Of a DNA stretch of 64,000 bases, positions 1-8,542 are shown piece by piece. The position numbers were made by a program, and so were the translations under genes. Origin of the DNA: Collinsella sp. (GTDB lineage: Bacteria; Actinomycetota; Coriobacteriia; Coriobacteriales; Coriobacteriaceae); contig JAGZSF010000010.1 in the NCBI GenBank assembly GCA_018381235.1, forward strand, positions 1-64,000. The letters run 5' to 3'. The number at the start of each line of letters is the position of its first letter. Positions within the stretch are counted from its first letter, which is position 1. Under the pieces are notes generated by a model. The model was given only the letters and a program-made list of their open reading frames with translations, searched no databases and was not told the origin of the DNA.

Positions 1-99
1 GCGTAGTGGCGGCGGGGAGGCACGGTGGCCATTATTCGGTGACCGGGATTGGTCAAAATAGTTTGACTATTAGCGGCTAAAATCGCCCGGCGCTAACAC

Positions 100-1228
100 G
101 ATTTTTATAATCGGGTCATTGATTGCTGCCTCGAAAATGGCATAGAGCCCAACGTTACGCTGTTCCATTACGATCTGCCATTCACGCTTGCTTGCAAAGG
201 CGGATGGCTGAACAACGATATGGCAGAGTGGTTCTGCAAATACGCCAAGATTTGCTTTGAGCGCTTTGGAGACCGCGTCAAAATCTGGGCTACCGTTAAC
301 GAGCCGCATTTCTACAGCTACTGCGTAAACATGTTGGGCAACTATCCCCCCAATCGATCGCTCGACGTTCAGTCGTACATGCAGTTTCAGTACAACCTGA
401 TGCGCGCAAGCGCACTCGCAGTCCGAGCATATCGTCAAATGGGCTACGACGGCATCATCGGCGCCGTCCACGATGGCGGCGTTGTCGAACTCGACCCGGC
501 AACCGAGCACCCCGATGACGTATTTCGATACGCAGACTTTTTCGCCAATCGCATGATTCTGGCACCAGCACTTCAGGGTCAACTGCCGCCAGAAATGGAC
601 GAAATCCTTGAAAAACTTGGCGTCTCGCTCTATCGATCCCCAAATGACGTAGAAGAATTCAGAGACGGTAAAGTCGATTTTATTGGACTCAACGTGTATT
701 GCCGAGAGTATGTAACCGACTGGCACGGTGGAGAGCTTGCCGTTTCGGCGAACAATAAGGGCGGTTCGAGCAAAAAGGTCGAAGGAAAATGCATTGCGCC
801 CTTGTTTGAAAGCGCCCGCGACAGCAATGTTCCCCGCAATAAATGGGGCCGCGAAATACTCCCAAGTTGCATGTATTCAACCATCATGGATGTCCACGAG
901 CGCTATGACGCGCCCCGCATCTTTATTACGGAAAACGGACATGGCGCCTATGAGCAACCAGACGCAGACGGAATAATCCACGATGATGACCGCATCGAGC
1001 TTCTGGGCCAGTTCATCGAGCACATGATGAGGGCTAAGCGCGACGGCGCGCGCGTTGAGGGCTACTACCTCTGGTCGACGATGGATCTGTATAGCTGGAT
1101 CAACGGCTACGAAAAACGATACGGACTTGTCCATATCGACTTCGAGAACAATCTGGAGCGCACCCCCCAAAAAGAGCTGGTATTGGTACCGAGACCTTAT
1201 CTCGAAGTATCAGGAGCAGGAAGGTTAG
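100..1228 (+). pseudogene. 6-phospho-beta-glucosidase (GH1), 5'-truncated and frameshifted
   Basis: A GH1 enzyme that would hydrolyse phosphorylated beta-glucosides delivered by the adjacent PTS permease. Homology is readable from about base 100 (DFYNRVIDCC, then EPNVTLFHYDLPF). The acid/base motif VNEP, the nucleophile motif ITENG and the S-x6-K-x-Y phosphate-binding signature (SWINGYEKRY) are all intact. Upstream of base 97 the frame hits a TAA and the expected ~130-residue N-terminus, including the first barrel strands, is missing. Bases 1-99 do not resemble the family. Near the end, a run of six C at 1163-1168 shifts the frame. With five C the protein would end normally in SWYWYRDLISKYQEQEG and stop at 1228, ten bases before the PTS start; as written, the frame runs on to 1383 over the PTS gene. 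The truncation is convincing; the C-run shift could be a sequencing error. Confidence 0.8.
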
Positions 1229-1237
1229 GAGAAAGAG

Positions 1238-2638
1238 ATGAAATATCAGGCAATGTCCGAAACAGTCCTAAAGGCTGTTGGCGGCAAAGAGAACATTACA
1301 TCGGTAACTCATTGTGCGACGCGCCTTCGCATCGACGCACGAGACACCTCGATCATCGATCTCCAGCTCGCCAAATCGGCTGACCAGGCGCTCGGGGCAG
1401 TAGTCAGCGGTGGCCAGCTTCAGGTAATCATCGGCCCCAACGTCACCGAGGCCTACAACGACTTCCTCGACTTCGCGGGAATCGAAGTCGGCGGTGGCAC
1501 GGTTGCCGACGATGCCCAAACCGCCAAAGACTTTGCAGAAGGCATTAAAAGCGGTAACACCGCCATGGGCTTGATTGAGAAATTCGGGAACGTCTCTGCA
1601 CAGGTATTCATGCCCATCGTCCCGGCGCTCATCGTTGGCGGACTCATTCTTTCGATCAAGAATCTCCTGGTCAATTATTGTGGATTGAGCACCGATAGCG
1701 GAACCGCCCAGGTTCTGCTGGCGATCTTCAGCGCCTCATTTAGCTTCCTGCCCGTTTACCTCGGCTATCAGCTCGCCGCCGTCATGAAGATGCAGCCTAT
1801 CATGGGCGCACTGCTGGGCGCAATCATGATTAGCTCGTCTATTAGCGGTGCTGAGGGTCTCGACTTTCTTGGCATCCCCATCCCGACGAATGACTACTCG
1901 AGCACGGTGGTGCCAATCGTACTGGGCGTTGTGTTCATGTACTTTGTTGATCGCGGTCTTCAGAAAATCATCCCCGACATTACCAAACTGTTCTTGAAGC
2001 CGCTGCTCACCATGTTCATCGTCGTGCCTGTTGAGCTGATTATCCTCGGCCCCGCCGGCAGCATGATGGGCTACGCGCTGAGTGATGCCGCCACGTGGCT
2101 CATGGATAACGTGGCATTTATCGCTACTCCAATCCTTGCGGCCCTTAACCCCTATTTTGTCATGCTCGGTCTTGATAAGGCCTACATCGCGATCGAAGTT
2201 ACGAGCTTGGCGCAGCTCGGCTGGGCGCCCATCATCTTTGGCTTCATCTCAAACCTCTGCATTGGCGGCACGAGTCTCGCCTTGGCAACTGCAATGAAAG
2301 GCAACAAGGAGAAGAGAGGTATGGTCACCACGGTTGCCGTCACCGCACTCTGTGGCGTAACTGAGCCCGCATTTTACGGCTGCCTCATCGAGCGTCCCCG
2401 CCTGCTTGTCGGCACAGCAATCGGCGCCCTCTGCGCGGGACTCCCTGCAGGCATCTTCGTCCTGAAGGAGTATGTTGCGGGAGCATGCCCCGGTCTTCTT
2501 TCTGCGCTGATCTTTATCGCTCCCGATGGATCCATGGGCAACTTCGTACTGGCGTGCGTTGTCGCCGTCATCGCCATCGTTGTCTCGTTCATCGCTGCAC
2601 GCGTGATCATCAAGAAGAATCCCAACTATATTGAGTAG
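1238..2638 (+). CDS. PTS beta-glucoside transporter subunit EIIBC
   Basis: Membrane permease that imports and phosphorylates a beta-glucoside, taking phosphate from a IIA domain. Residues 1-90 form the IIB domain with the phosphocysteine at about residue 26 in the motif THCATRLR. Residues ~105-460 form the hydrophobic IIC domain, with the conserved GVTEPAFYG loop near residue 375. At 466 residues it lacks the C-terminal IIA domain found in the ~620-residue BglP type, so a separate IIA must serve it. An AGGAG-type ribosome site lies just before the ATG, and the gene directly follows the 6-phospho-beta-glucosidase remnant, which fits a bgl-type operon. No LicT-type antiterminator gene is visible in the window. 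Confidence 0.9.
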   Translation: MKYQAMSETVLKAVGGKENITSVTHCATRLRIDARDTSIIDLQLAKSADQALGAVVSGGQLQVIIGPNVTEAYNDFLDFAGIEVGGGTVADDAQTAKDFAEGIKSGNTAMGLIEKFGNVSAQVFMPIVPALIVGGLILSIKNLLVNYCGLSTDSGTAQVLLAIFSASFSFLPVYLGYQLAAVMKMQPIMGALLGAIMISSSISGAEGLDFLGIPIPTNDYSSTVVPIVLGVVFMYFVDRGLQKIIPDITKLFLKPLLTMFIVVPVELIILGPAGSMMGYALSDAATWLMDNVAFIATPILAALNPYFVMLGLDKAYIAIEVTSLAQLGWAPIIFGFISNLCIGGTSLALATAMKGNKEKRGMVTTVAVTALCGVTEPAFYGCLIERPRLLVGTAIGALCAGLPAGIFVLKEYVAGACPGLLSALIFIAPDGSMGNFVLACVVAVIAIVVSFIAARVIIKKNPNYIE

Positions 2639-2738
2639 ATGCCCGCTGCTTGCATTGGGGACATCCTCGGCAGACCATTAGCAAGAACCCAAGAAGTCCC
2701 TTAGGAGCTCGATTAATCCATTCGGATTCCTCAGGCAC

Positions 2739-2778
2739 AAACGACCCCGATTCCACAATGAAATCGGGGTCGTTGTTT
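2739..2778 (+). terminator. Intrinsic terminator after PTS gene
   Basis: A 13-bp stem (AACGACCCCGATT with its complement) and a 9-base loop, followed by GTTTCT. It lies 100 bases after the EIIBC stop codon. Confidence 0.8.
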
Positions 2779-2930
2779 CTAAAGCCTTCGATAGACAATC
2801 GGTGTTTACCTTAGCTCCCTATCCAAGTTAATTATCCACGCTCGTTCTCCGGTCGGAAGATTTTCTTCTCTCGCGTGTCCAGAAATCCACGCTCGAGCAG
2901 AACATCCAGGTCCGCACCCGCCCTTGTCTC

Positions 2931-2977
2931 GATCTGTAACAGCAAGAGGCCTATTCCGCTTCTACATGTTACAGATC
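2931..2977. repeat. Inverted repeat copy 1 (11-bp arms, 25-base spacer)
   Basis: Perfect arms GATCTGTAACA and TGTTACAGATC separated by 25 bases. The spacer contains a further imperfect pairing (AGAGGC with GCTTCT). A second copy with the same geometry begins exactly 80 bases downstream. Confidence 0.75.
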
Positions 2978-3010
2978 AAGATATTCCTAAAACACCCTAA
3001 GTTTCATCTC

Positions 3011-3057
3011 AATCTGTAACAGTTAGATGCCAAATATCGGTCTTGGTGTTACAGATT
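3011..3057. repeat. Inverted repeat copy 2 (11-bp arms, 25-base spacer)
   Basis: Perfect arms AATCTGTAACA and TGTTACAGATT separated by 25 bases. Relative to copy 1 the outermost base pair has changed from G-C to A-T on both sides, so pairing is kept. Confidence 0.75.
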
Positions 3058-3120
3058 TAGACAAACTGGAGGACGAGACAAACCAAAAACGGGATGGGCG
3101 CTAACCCGATGGCGCACCAC

Positions 3121-3161
3121 CTAAATAGAAACGGGCTCTGTCCCATATAGAGACAGAGCCC
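3121..3161 (-). terminator. Terminator of tRNA-Thr
   Basis: A 10-bp stem GGGCTCTGTC/GACAGAGCCC followed on the minus strand by a U-rich tail (GTTTCTATTT). It lies directly downstream of the tRNA. Confidence 0.8.
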
Positions 3162-3171
3162 GAAACTCTCA

Positions 3172-3246
3172 TGGAGCCAGTGACAGGAATCGAACCTGCA
3201 ACCCACTGATTACAAATCAGTTGCGCTACCGTTGCGCCACACTGGC
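3172..3246 (-). tRNA. tRNA-Thr (anticodon UGU)
   Basis: Cloverleaf on the minus strand. The acceptor stem is GCCAGTG/CACTGGC, the anticodon arm is CTGATT-TGT-AATCAG, the T loop is TTCGATT, and the 3' CCA is encoded. It decodes ACA and related threonine codons and has its own terminator. Confidence 0.93.
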
Positions 3247-3392
3247 ACACTTGGCGCTTTCGCGCGAAGCCTGTTAAGAATAAAGGAATTACGGACGGGG
3301 CGCAACAGGCCACACGGCGTTATACAAATATGCAAAATCCAGCAACAACAGGTACCAGGCCCGTTCATTTCTGTCGGTTCGCCCTCAATCTC

Positions 3393-3466
3393 AAAACCAT
3401 TCGTCAGAACGAATAGTTTTAATTACAATTGCTATATATAAAACTATTCGTTTTGACGAAGGGTTT
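3393..3466. promoter_or_regulatory. Operator/promoter of the HTH-HipA gene
   Basis: A large inverted repeat has arms at 3393-3420 and 3439-3466 that match at all but 2-3 positions of about 27. Each arm is itself a palindrome (ATTCG-n6-CGAAT). The arms flank an AT-rich segment with a TATATA-type -10 near 3434-3440. Placement just before the HTH-containing gene suggests autorepression. Confidence 0.7.
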
Positions 3467-3470
3467 CGTG

Positions 3471-4811
3471 ATGCTTACTACCAAGGAAGCCGCCGAGCTG
3501 CTCGGCATCACTCCGCGCAGGGTGCAGGAGCTCATAAAAAACGGAGCACTTGATGCCCGCAAGGCTTCTGGTGTATGGCTCATCGACAAAGACAGCGTCG
3601 ACACGCGACTCCGTTCCGTGACCAAAACGGGGGGACGTCCCCGCCGCGGCCACGGTAAGAGCGAGATCGCGTTCACCCTCATGAATCGCACGTACGAAGT
3701 CGCTCAGCTGGTCTACAGCACATCGCGAAAAGACTTTACCCATATCGGCGCCGACATCGATTACGCCCACGCCCCTATTGGAGTATTTGGCCCTAATAGC
3801 CCCATATCGCTCGACTCTTTCCGCACTTGGTGGCGTGGCCGCGGTATCCCGCTCGCACGCATTGGGCTAGCCTCCCTGCTTGCAGAAGCCGCAGTTGATG
3901 TTCCCGATGAACTCGTACAGCGAAATCTTGGCCTCTCCTTATCCGACCAGTATTGGATTAGGCCCCAAGACTCCGGTCTCGCGTGGAAAGATATCAATTT
4001 CTTCAATAATGCTTTTGATGACGTCTCGCTAACCATTGCACCCTTCGCCCCGGAGGGCAAGGCAGCTGCTGCCAAGCCCGACAACACCTCGGACGGCAAT
4101 CTTCAAAAGTACTGGACATGCGAGGGTGACCGTCGAATCCTCCACAAGGCAGGTGCGCATCTAAACCAGGAACCCTATAACGAGATGGTGGCGACCGCAC
4201 TCCACCGTCGCATCCTAAACGCCTGCGATTATGTGCCTTACTCGCTCGAAGGCGCGGGTACTTCCGCCTTGAGCACATGCAATGTCTTCTTAACTGACGA
4301 AGAAGAATATGTCCCTGCGTTCTATGTAAACCAGCATGCAAATGCAGACGAGCGACTAACCGATTACGAACGGTATGTAGCAAACTGCGAAGAGCTTGGA
4401 GCGACAGATATAAAAGACGCCCTTGACCGCATGATCGTGTGCGACGACATCATCGCCAACTATGACCGCCATTGGCGTAACTTTGGCCTTGTGCGAAACG
4501 TAAACACGCTAGCCTGCAGACCAGCCCCCATCTTCGATTCGGGCTCATCACTCTGGTGCAACATATCACTAGAAGAGCTTAGGGCGGGAGAGCACAGTTT
4601 TACCAGCGCACAATTTCATTCAAGCCCCGCCAAACAAATGTTGCTCGTCGAGGACATGGGCTGGTTTGACGGCGACAAACTCGAAGGCTTCGTTGACGAG
4701 GCAATCGAGATTCTGTCCAGAAACGACGCGCTCACGGCAAGGCTGCCATATCTAAAAGAGGCGCTAACGTGGCGCCTCGAAAGAATGATCGACATCGCTG
4801 AATGGAGTTAG
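3471..4811 (+). CDS. HTH-HipA-like kinase fusion protein
   Basis: 446 residues. The first ~50 residues form an excisionase/MerR-like helix-turn-helix (MLTTKEAAELLGITPRRVQE). The C-terminal half resembles HipA kinases: ANYDRHWRN near residue 331 carries the catalytic Asp, and FDSGSSLW near residue 354 is the metal-binding motif. HipA proteins phosphorylate glutamyl-tRNA synthetase or other targets and are held in check by a DNA-binding partner. Here the DNA-binding part appears fused to the kinase and no separate HipB-like gene is adjacent. The ATG at 3471 is chosen because the family motif begins there and AAGGG lies 8 bases upstream; a start at 3429 would fall inside the operator. Kinase activity and target are inferred. 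Confidence 0.75.
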   Translation: MLTTKEAAELLGITPRRVQELIKNGALDARKASGVWLIDKDSVDTRLRSVTKTGGRPRRGHGKSEIAFTLMNRTYEVAQLVYSTSRKDFTHIGADIDYAHAPIGVFGPNSPISLDSFRTWWRGRGIPLARIGLASLLAEAAVDVPDELVQRNLGLSLSDQYWIRPQDSGLAWKDINFFNNAFDDVSLTIAPFAPEGKAAAAKPDNTSDGNLQKYWTCEGDRRILHKAGAHLNQEPYNEMVATALHRRILNACDYVPYSLEGAGTSALSTCNVFLTDEEEYVPAFYVNQHANADERLTDYERYVANCEELGATDIKDALDRMIVCDDIIANYDRHWRNFGLVRNVNTLACRPAPIFDSGSSLWCNISLEELRAGEHSFTSAQFHSSPAKQMLLVEDMGWFDGDKLEGFVDEAIEILSRNDALTARLPYLKEALTWRLERMIDIAEWS

Positions 4812-4838
4812 CAAGACAGCATTGCCCCGCCAACTCCC

Positions 4839-5516
4839 CTACCTCCCGCGCAGGGCCTTGAGCTTGGCCAGGGCATCGGGGCTCAGGCGGCTACCCAGAG
4901 TCATCTTGATCTGCGGAGCTTCCTCTGCCTCGTGAACGTCGTTATCGATCTGCTTGATCTCGTCCACCAGCATGCGGCTCGAGATACGCGTGACACCCTT
5001 GCCCATGACGACGGCCTGAATCGTTCCGTCGCTCGACACCACGGAGCACGCGCGGCCCTCCTCACGCGCCTCGATGCAGAGCTTCTGCACCACGGTATCG
5101 GCAGAGACGCCCGTCGGCGAAAACTCGATGCGCACGCCGCGGGCCGGCAAGTTGGGGCGCTCGCTGGAGATATTGCCCGCGCCGTCGAACACGATCACGG
5201 CCTCGTAGCGGCCCTGGGCAAAGGCGGCGACGTCGTTGATGAGGGCGGTGCGCGCCATATCGTGAACGTCGCTGGAATACGGATCGTCGGAATGGTCGTA
5301 TACGAGCTTTTCGTAGCGCGGCGTGCAGTGGATCACGTTGTAACCGTCGACCACCAGCAGCTCGGGCTTATTGGAATGCACCGTCGAAACCGGATCGGCG
5401 ATGGCCTGCGCAAACGCATTGCCGCCCACGCCATAGGTCGCGGCCGAAACAATCGGCTTGGCCGAGCCTTCGCCAAAGCGCTTGGCCTTGGACTTGGCGC
5501 GGTTCTTCTTGGACAT
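4839..5516 (-). CDS. yacP: NYN-domain ribonuclease, YacP/Rae1-like
   Basis: 225 residues. A basic N-terminus (MSKKNRAKSKAKRFG) precedes a PIN-like NYN nuclease domain. Acidic residues appear in VVDGYNVIH (~residue 55), VIVFDGAG (~105) and SSDGTIQ (~165). In Bacillus subtilis the family member Rae1 is a ribosome-associated endoribonuclease encoded in the same neighbourhood (cysS, rlmB, yacP). Here it follows rlmB after a 3-base gap at the end of the disA operon. The cleavage target in this organism is unknown. Confidence 0.8.
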   Translation of the reverse strand: MSKKNRAKSKAKRFGEGSAKPIVSAATYGVGGNAFAQAIADPVSTVHSNKPELLVVDGYNVIHCTPRYEKLVYDHSDDPYSSDVHDMARTALINDVAAFAQGRYEAVIVFDGAGNISSERPNLPARGVRIEFSPTGVSADTVVQKLCIEAREEGRACSVVSSDGTIQAVVMGKGVTRISSRMLVDEIKQIDNDVHEAEEAPQIKMTLGSRLSPDALAKLKALRGR

Positions 5517-5519
5517 GCG

Positions 5520-6434
5520 CTACTCCTCCCCCATGAGCTCGCCGGCGTTGCGACGTAACCACTCAAAGCATAGCGCCGTGGTCGCCTGGGCAACGTTGAG
5601 GCTCTCGGTCATACCGCGCTGGGGAAGCTTGGTCAAGAAGTCGCATTTCTCGAGCACCAGGCGCGAGATGCCGTCGCCCTCGGAGCCCATGACGAGCGCC
5701 ACGCGACCCTCGAAGGGAGCATCCCAGCAACTGCCTTCGGCGTGCTCGGAGGCACCGCCCACCCAAAAGCCAGCGGCCTTGAGGTCGTCGAGTGCACGGG
5801 CGATATTTGGAACCTGCGCGATAGGCAGATGCATGACGGCGCCGGCTGAGGTCTTGTAGCTGCCCACGGTCACGCCGGCGGCACGCTTATTGGCGATGAC
5901 GACGCCGGCCGCGCCCACGACCTCGGCGGAGCGCACGATGGCGCCAAAGTTACCGTCGTCAGTCACATGGTCGAGTACGATGACAAGCGCCGGACCGTCG
6001 CCCGCGCGGTCGAGGATATCGGCGACATCGGCATAGGGGAAGTTGCCAACCTCGAGCGCAATGCCCTGGTGAGCGCCATGGCTCGACAGTGCGTCGAGCT
6101 GCGCGCGCGGCACATACTTAATGCGGACACCCGCGGCGTTGAGGTCGTCGACCAGGCGCGACAGGGCGGCATCGCGCTCCCCGCCCTCGGCGATGAGCGC
6201 GCACTTGACGGGAAAACCAGTGCGCAGCGCCTCGGCGGCAGCACGTCGTCCCTCGATAAACTCACCCTTGGGAGCCTGGACAGCGTCGCGGTTGCGATCG
6301 CGCTGCGGACGTGCGACCTGGTTGCGATCGCGCTGGCCCTTGGGAGCGGCAGCGCGATCGTTACGGCGAATCGGACGCGAGCCAGAAGCGGCCTGCTTGC
6401 CGCCACGAGGCGCACGCTTGCGATTGTCGGCCAT
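5520..6434 (-). CDS. rlmB: 23S rRNA (guanosine-2'-O)-methyltransferase RlmB
   Basis: 304-residue SPOUT methyltransferase that uses S-adenosylmethionine to methylate the ribose of a guanosine in 23S rRNA (G2251 in E. coli). The first ~65 residues are a basic, disordered extension. The substrate-binding domain begins at GEFIEGRRAAAEAL, and the knotted SPOUT domain contains VLDHVTDDGNFGAIVRSAEV, LVMGSEGDGISRLV and MTESLNVAQATT. The ATG is preceded by AAGGAGG. About 140 bases separate it from cysS upstream, and yacP follows almost without a gap. Confidence 0.9.
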   Translation of the reverse strand: MADNRKRAPRGGKQAASGSRPIRRNDRAAAPKGQRDRNQVARPQRDRNRDAVQAPKGEFIEGRRAAAEALRTGFPVKCALIAEGGERDAALSRLVDDLNAAGVRIKYVPRAQLDALSSHGAHQGIALEVGNFPYADVADILDRAGDGPALVIVLDHVTDDGNFGAIVRSAEVVGAAGVVIANKRAAGVTVGSYKTSAGAVMHLPIAQVPNIARALDDLKAAGFWVGGASEHAEGSCWDAPFEGRVALVMGSEGDGISRLVLEKCDFLTKLPQRGMTESLNVAQATTALCFEWLRRNAGELMGEE

Positions 6435-6577
6435 AAAGCGACCTCCTTAAATAGATAACGAACAAGAATCGACCGTCCGAGCCACGGCACCTTGCCTTTC
6501 AATCGTCGGGCATGACCACCAGGTCTATGACCTCCTCTTTCAAGGCAATCTGCCGCACCTCGAACGGTCGACAAATA

Positions 6578-8044
6578 CTAGAGACTCTTAATACGAGTGC
6601 CCGCAGCAGTATCCTCGATCGTCAGCCCGAGGTCCTTGAGCTGATCGCGGATGGCGTCTGCCAGATCCCAGTTCTTGGCGGCGCGGGCCTCGGCGCGGGC
6701 CTCGAGAATCTTAGCAGCGGCCTCGTCCACGTCGTCGCCCGTGTAGGCGACCAGGCCAGCGGCAACGCCCAGCAGGCCCAGCGGCAACTCGACCTTGGGC
6801 TCGGGAAGCTCAACGCCAAACGTGTCGAGCAGCTCGACCAGCGTATCGGCGGCAGCAAGCGCGGCGGCCTTGTCGGCAGCATCGCCCGCCTGCTCCAGAT
6901 ACTGGTTGCATTCGGTGACAAAGCCAAAGACGGCACCCATGGCACCGGCGGTGTTAAAGTCGTCGTCCATGCACTCCTTAAAGGCGGCACGGGTCTCGGC
7001 GGCCTTGGCGACAAACGCCTCGGCGGCAGCCTCATCGGCGTCGGCCGTCGCGTGGCTTGCAGCCCAGCGCAGGTTCTCGACCGTGCCGGCGATACGCGTG
7101 AGCGAGTTCTCGGCACCCTCCAGGCGCTCCCAAGAGAAGTCGAGCGGCGAGCGATAGCTCGTCTGTAGCATCAGCAAGCGCAGAGCCGCGGCAGAGTGCT
7201 GCTCGAGCACCTCGGCCAGCGTAAAGAAGTTACCGAGCGACTTGGACATCTTCTCGCCGTCGACCAGCAGCATGCCCGTGTGCATCCAGGTGTTGGAGAA
7301 GCCCTGGTGCCAGGCGCAGGTGGCCTGGGCGCACTCGTTCTCGTGATGCGGGAAGGCAAGGTCGGAGCCACCGCCGTGAATGTCGATCGGGGTGCCCAGA
7401 TAGCGGTGCACCATGGCGGCGCACTCGGTGTGCCAACCGGGACGGCCCTCGCCCCAGGGGCTCGGCCAGCTGGGCTCGCCGGGCTTGGCGGACTTCCACA
7501 GGGCAAAGTCGAGCGGGTCGTTCTTGTCCTCGTTCTCCTCGATGCGCGCGCCCACCATAAGGTCGTCGATGTTGCGGCCCGAGACCTGACCATAGTTGGG
7601 GTCGCTGCGCACGGCAAAGTACACGTCGCCGTTATCGGCGGCGTAAGCGTGGCCCTGCTCGATGAGCGTCTTGATCATGGCGATCATGGGGCCGATCTCC
7701 TTGGTGGCGCGGGGGCGCACGTCGGGATCGAGCACGTTGGCGGCGCGCATGACGCCGATGAACTTGTCGGAGAACTCCGTCGCGACCTCGGCAGCCGTAC
7801 GGCCCTGCTCGTTGGCGCGCTTGATGATCTTGTCATCGACATCGGTGAGGTTCTGTGCGAACGTGACCTCGTAGCCGCTCGCGATGAGCCAGCGACGAAT
7901 CACGTCAAAGCTGATGAACGTGCGGGCATTGCCGATGTGGATGTTGTCGTAGACCGTGGGGCCGCACACGTACATGCGGACCTTGCCGGACTCGATGGGC
8001 TGGAACTCTTCCTTTTTATGGGTAGCGCTGTTGTAGATACGCAT
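6578..8044 (-). CDS. cysS: Cysteine--tRNA ligase
   Basis: 488-residue class I aminoacyl-tRNA synthetase that charges tRNA-Cys. Visible signatures are the zinc ligand Cys27 in YVCGPTVYD, HIGN at residues 36-39, a second zinc-site cluster in GWHTECAAM, and KMSKS near residue 265. The C-terminal DALR/anticodon-binding region is complete and ends IEDTAAGTRIKSL. It sits between ispF (3 bases upstream) and rlmB, an order also seen in Firmicutes. Confidence 0.96.
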   Translation of the reverse strand: MRIYNSATHKKEEFQPIESGKVRMYVCGPTVYDNIHIGNARTFISFDVIRRWLIASGYEVTFAQNLTDVDDKIIKRANEQGRTAAEVATEFSDKFIGVMRAANVLDPDVRPRATKEIGPMIAMIKTLIEQGHAYAADNGDVYFAVRSDPNYGQVSGRNIDDLMVGARIEENEDKNDPLDFALWKSAKPGEPSWPSPWGEGRPGWHTECAAMVHRYLGTPIDIHGGGSDLAFPHHENECAQATCAWHQGFSNTWMHTGMLLVDGEKMSKSLGNFFTLAEVLEQHSAAALRLLMLQTSYRSPLDFSWERLEGAENSLTRIAGTVENLRWAASHATADADEAAAEAFVAKAAETRAAFKECMDDDFNTAGAMGAVFGFVTECNQYLEQAGDAADKAAALAAADTLVELLDTFGVELPEPKVELPLGLLGVAAGLVAYTGDDVDEAAAKILEARAEARAAKNWDLADAIRDQLKDLGLTIEDTAAGTRIKSL

Positions 8045-8047
8045 TCG

Positions 8048-8542
8048 TTACTCCTTAGCGGTTTTCTGTAGCAGGCAGACGGCCCAGGCGCCAATTCCCT
8101 CGCCTTGGCCTTCCCAACCGAGCTTTTCGGTCGTAGTGGCGGCAACACCCACGTTTTCGACGTCAACGCCCAGAGCATGGGCAAGGTTGGCGCGCATGGC
8201 ATCGCGGTGCGGGGTGATCTTGGGTTGCTGACAGGCAATGGTGCAATCGGCATCGACAAACTCAAAGCCCAGCTCGCGCGCATAGTCCATCACGCGAGCA
8301 AGCAGCACCATCGAGTCGGCACCCTCGTAGGCAGGATCGGTGTCGGGGAACAGTTTGCCGATGTCTCCCCCGCGGCAGGCGCCCAGAATGGCGTCGGCCA
8401 GCGCGTGCGCGAGCACATCGGCATCCGAGTGGCCCAGCAGACCGCGCTCGTAGGGAATGTCGACCCCGCCGATAATACATCGACGCCCCTCCACCAGACG
8501 GTGAACGTCGTAGCCGTGTCCAATGCGCAGGTTACTGAACAT
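8048..8542 (-). CDS. ispF: 2-C-methyl-D-erythritol 2,4-cyclodiphosphate synthase
   Basis: 164-residue MEP-pathway enzyme that cyclises CDP-methylerythritol 2-phosphate with loss of CMP, acting as a trimer. Metal ligands are visible in GYDVHRL (Asp12, His14) and in LLGHSDADVLAHALAD. The C-terminal signature TTTEKLGWEGQGEGI is present. Its start overlaps the end of ispD by 11 bases, so the two are probably translationally coupled. Confidence 0.95.
   Translation of the reverse strand: MFSNLRIGHGYDVHRLVEGRRCIIGGVDIPYERGLLGHSDADVLAHALADAILGACRGGDIGKLFPDTDPAYEGADSMVLLARVMDYARELGFEFVDADCTIACQQPKITPHRDAMRANLAHALGVDVENVGVAATTTEKLGWEGQGEGIGAWAVCLLQKTAKE

Larger units (their letters stand above)
2818..3100. 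other. Non-coding stretch with possible gene remnant
   Basis: No intact gene. On the minus strand, 2847-2947 can be read as LLQIETRAGADLDVLLERGF followed by LDTREKKIFRPENERG and a stop. This resembles the C-terminal winged-helix end of an ATP-binding or RecG-like regulator, but the frame meets a TGA about 14 codons upstream. It is either a decayed gene end or chance. The stretch also contains two matched inverted repeats, listed separately. Confidence 0.35.

Noticed and set aside
6435..6577. A possible mini-ribonuclease III gene between cysS and rlmB, as in Bacillus
   Set aside because: Only 143 bases are available and no family motif can be read in any frame.
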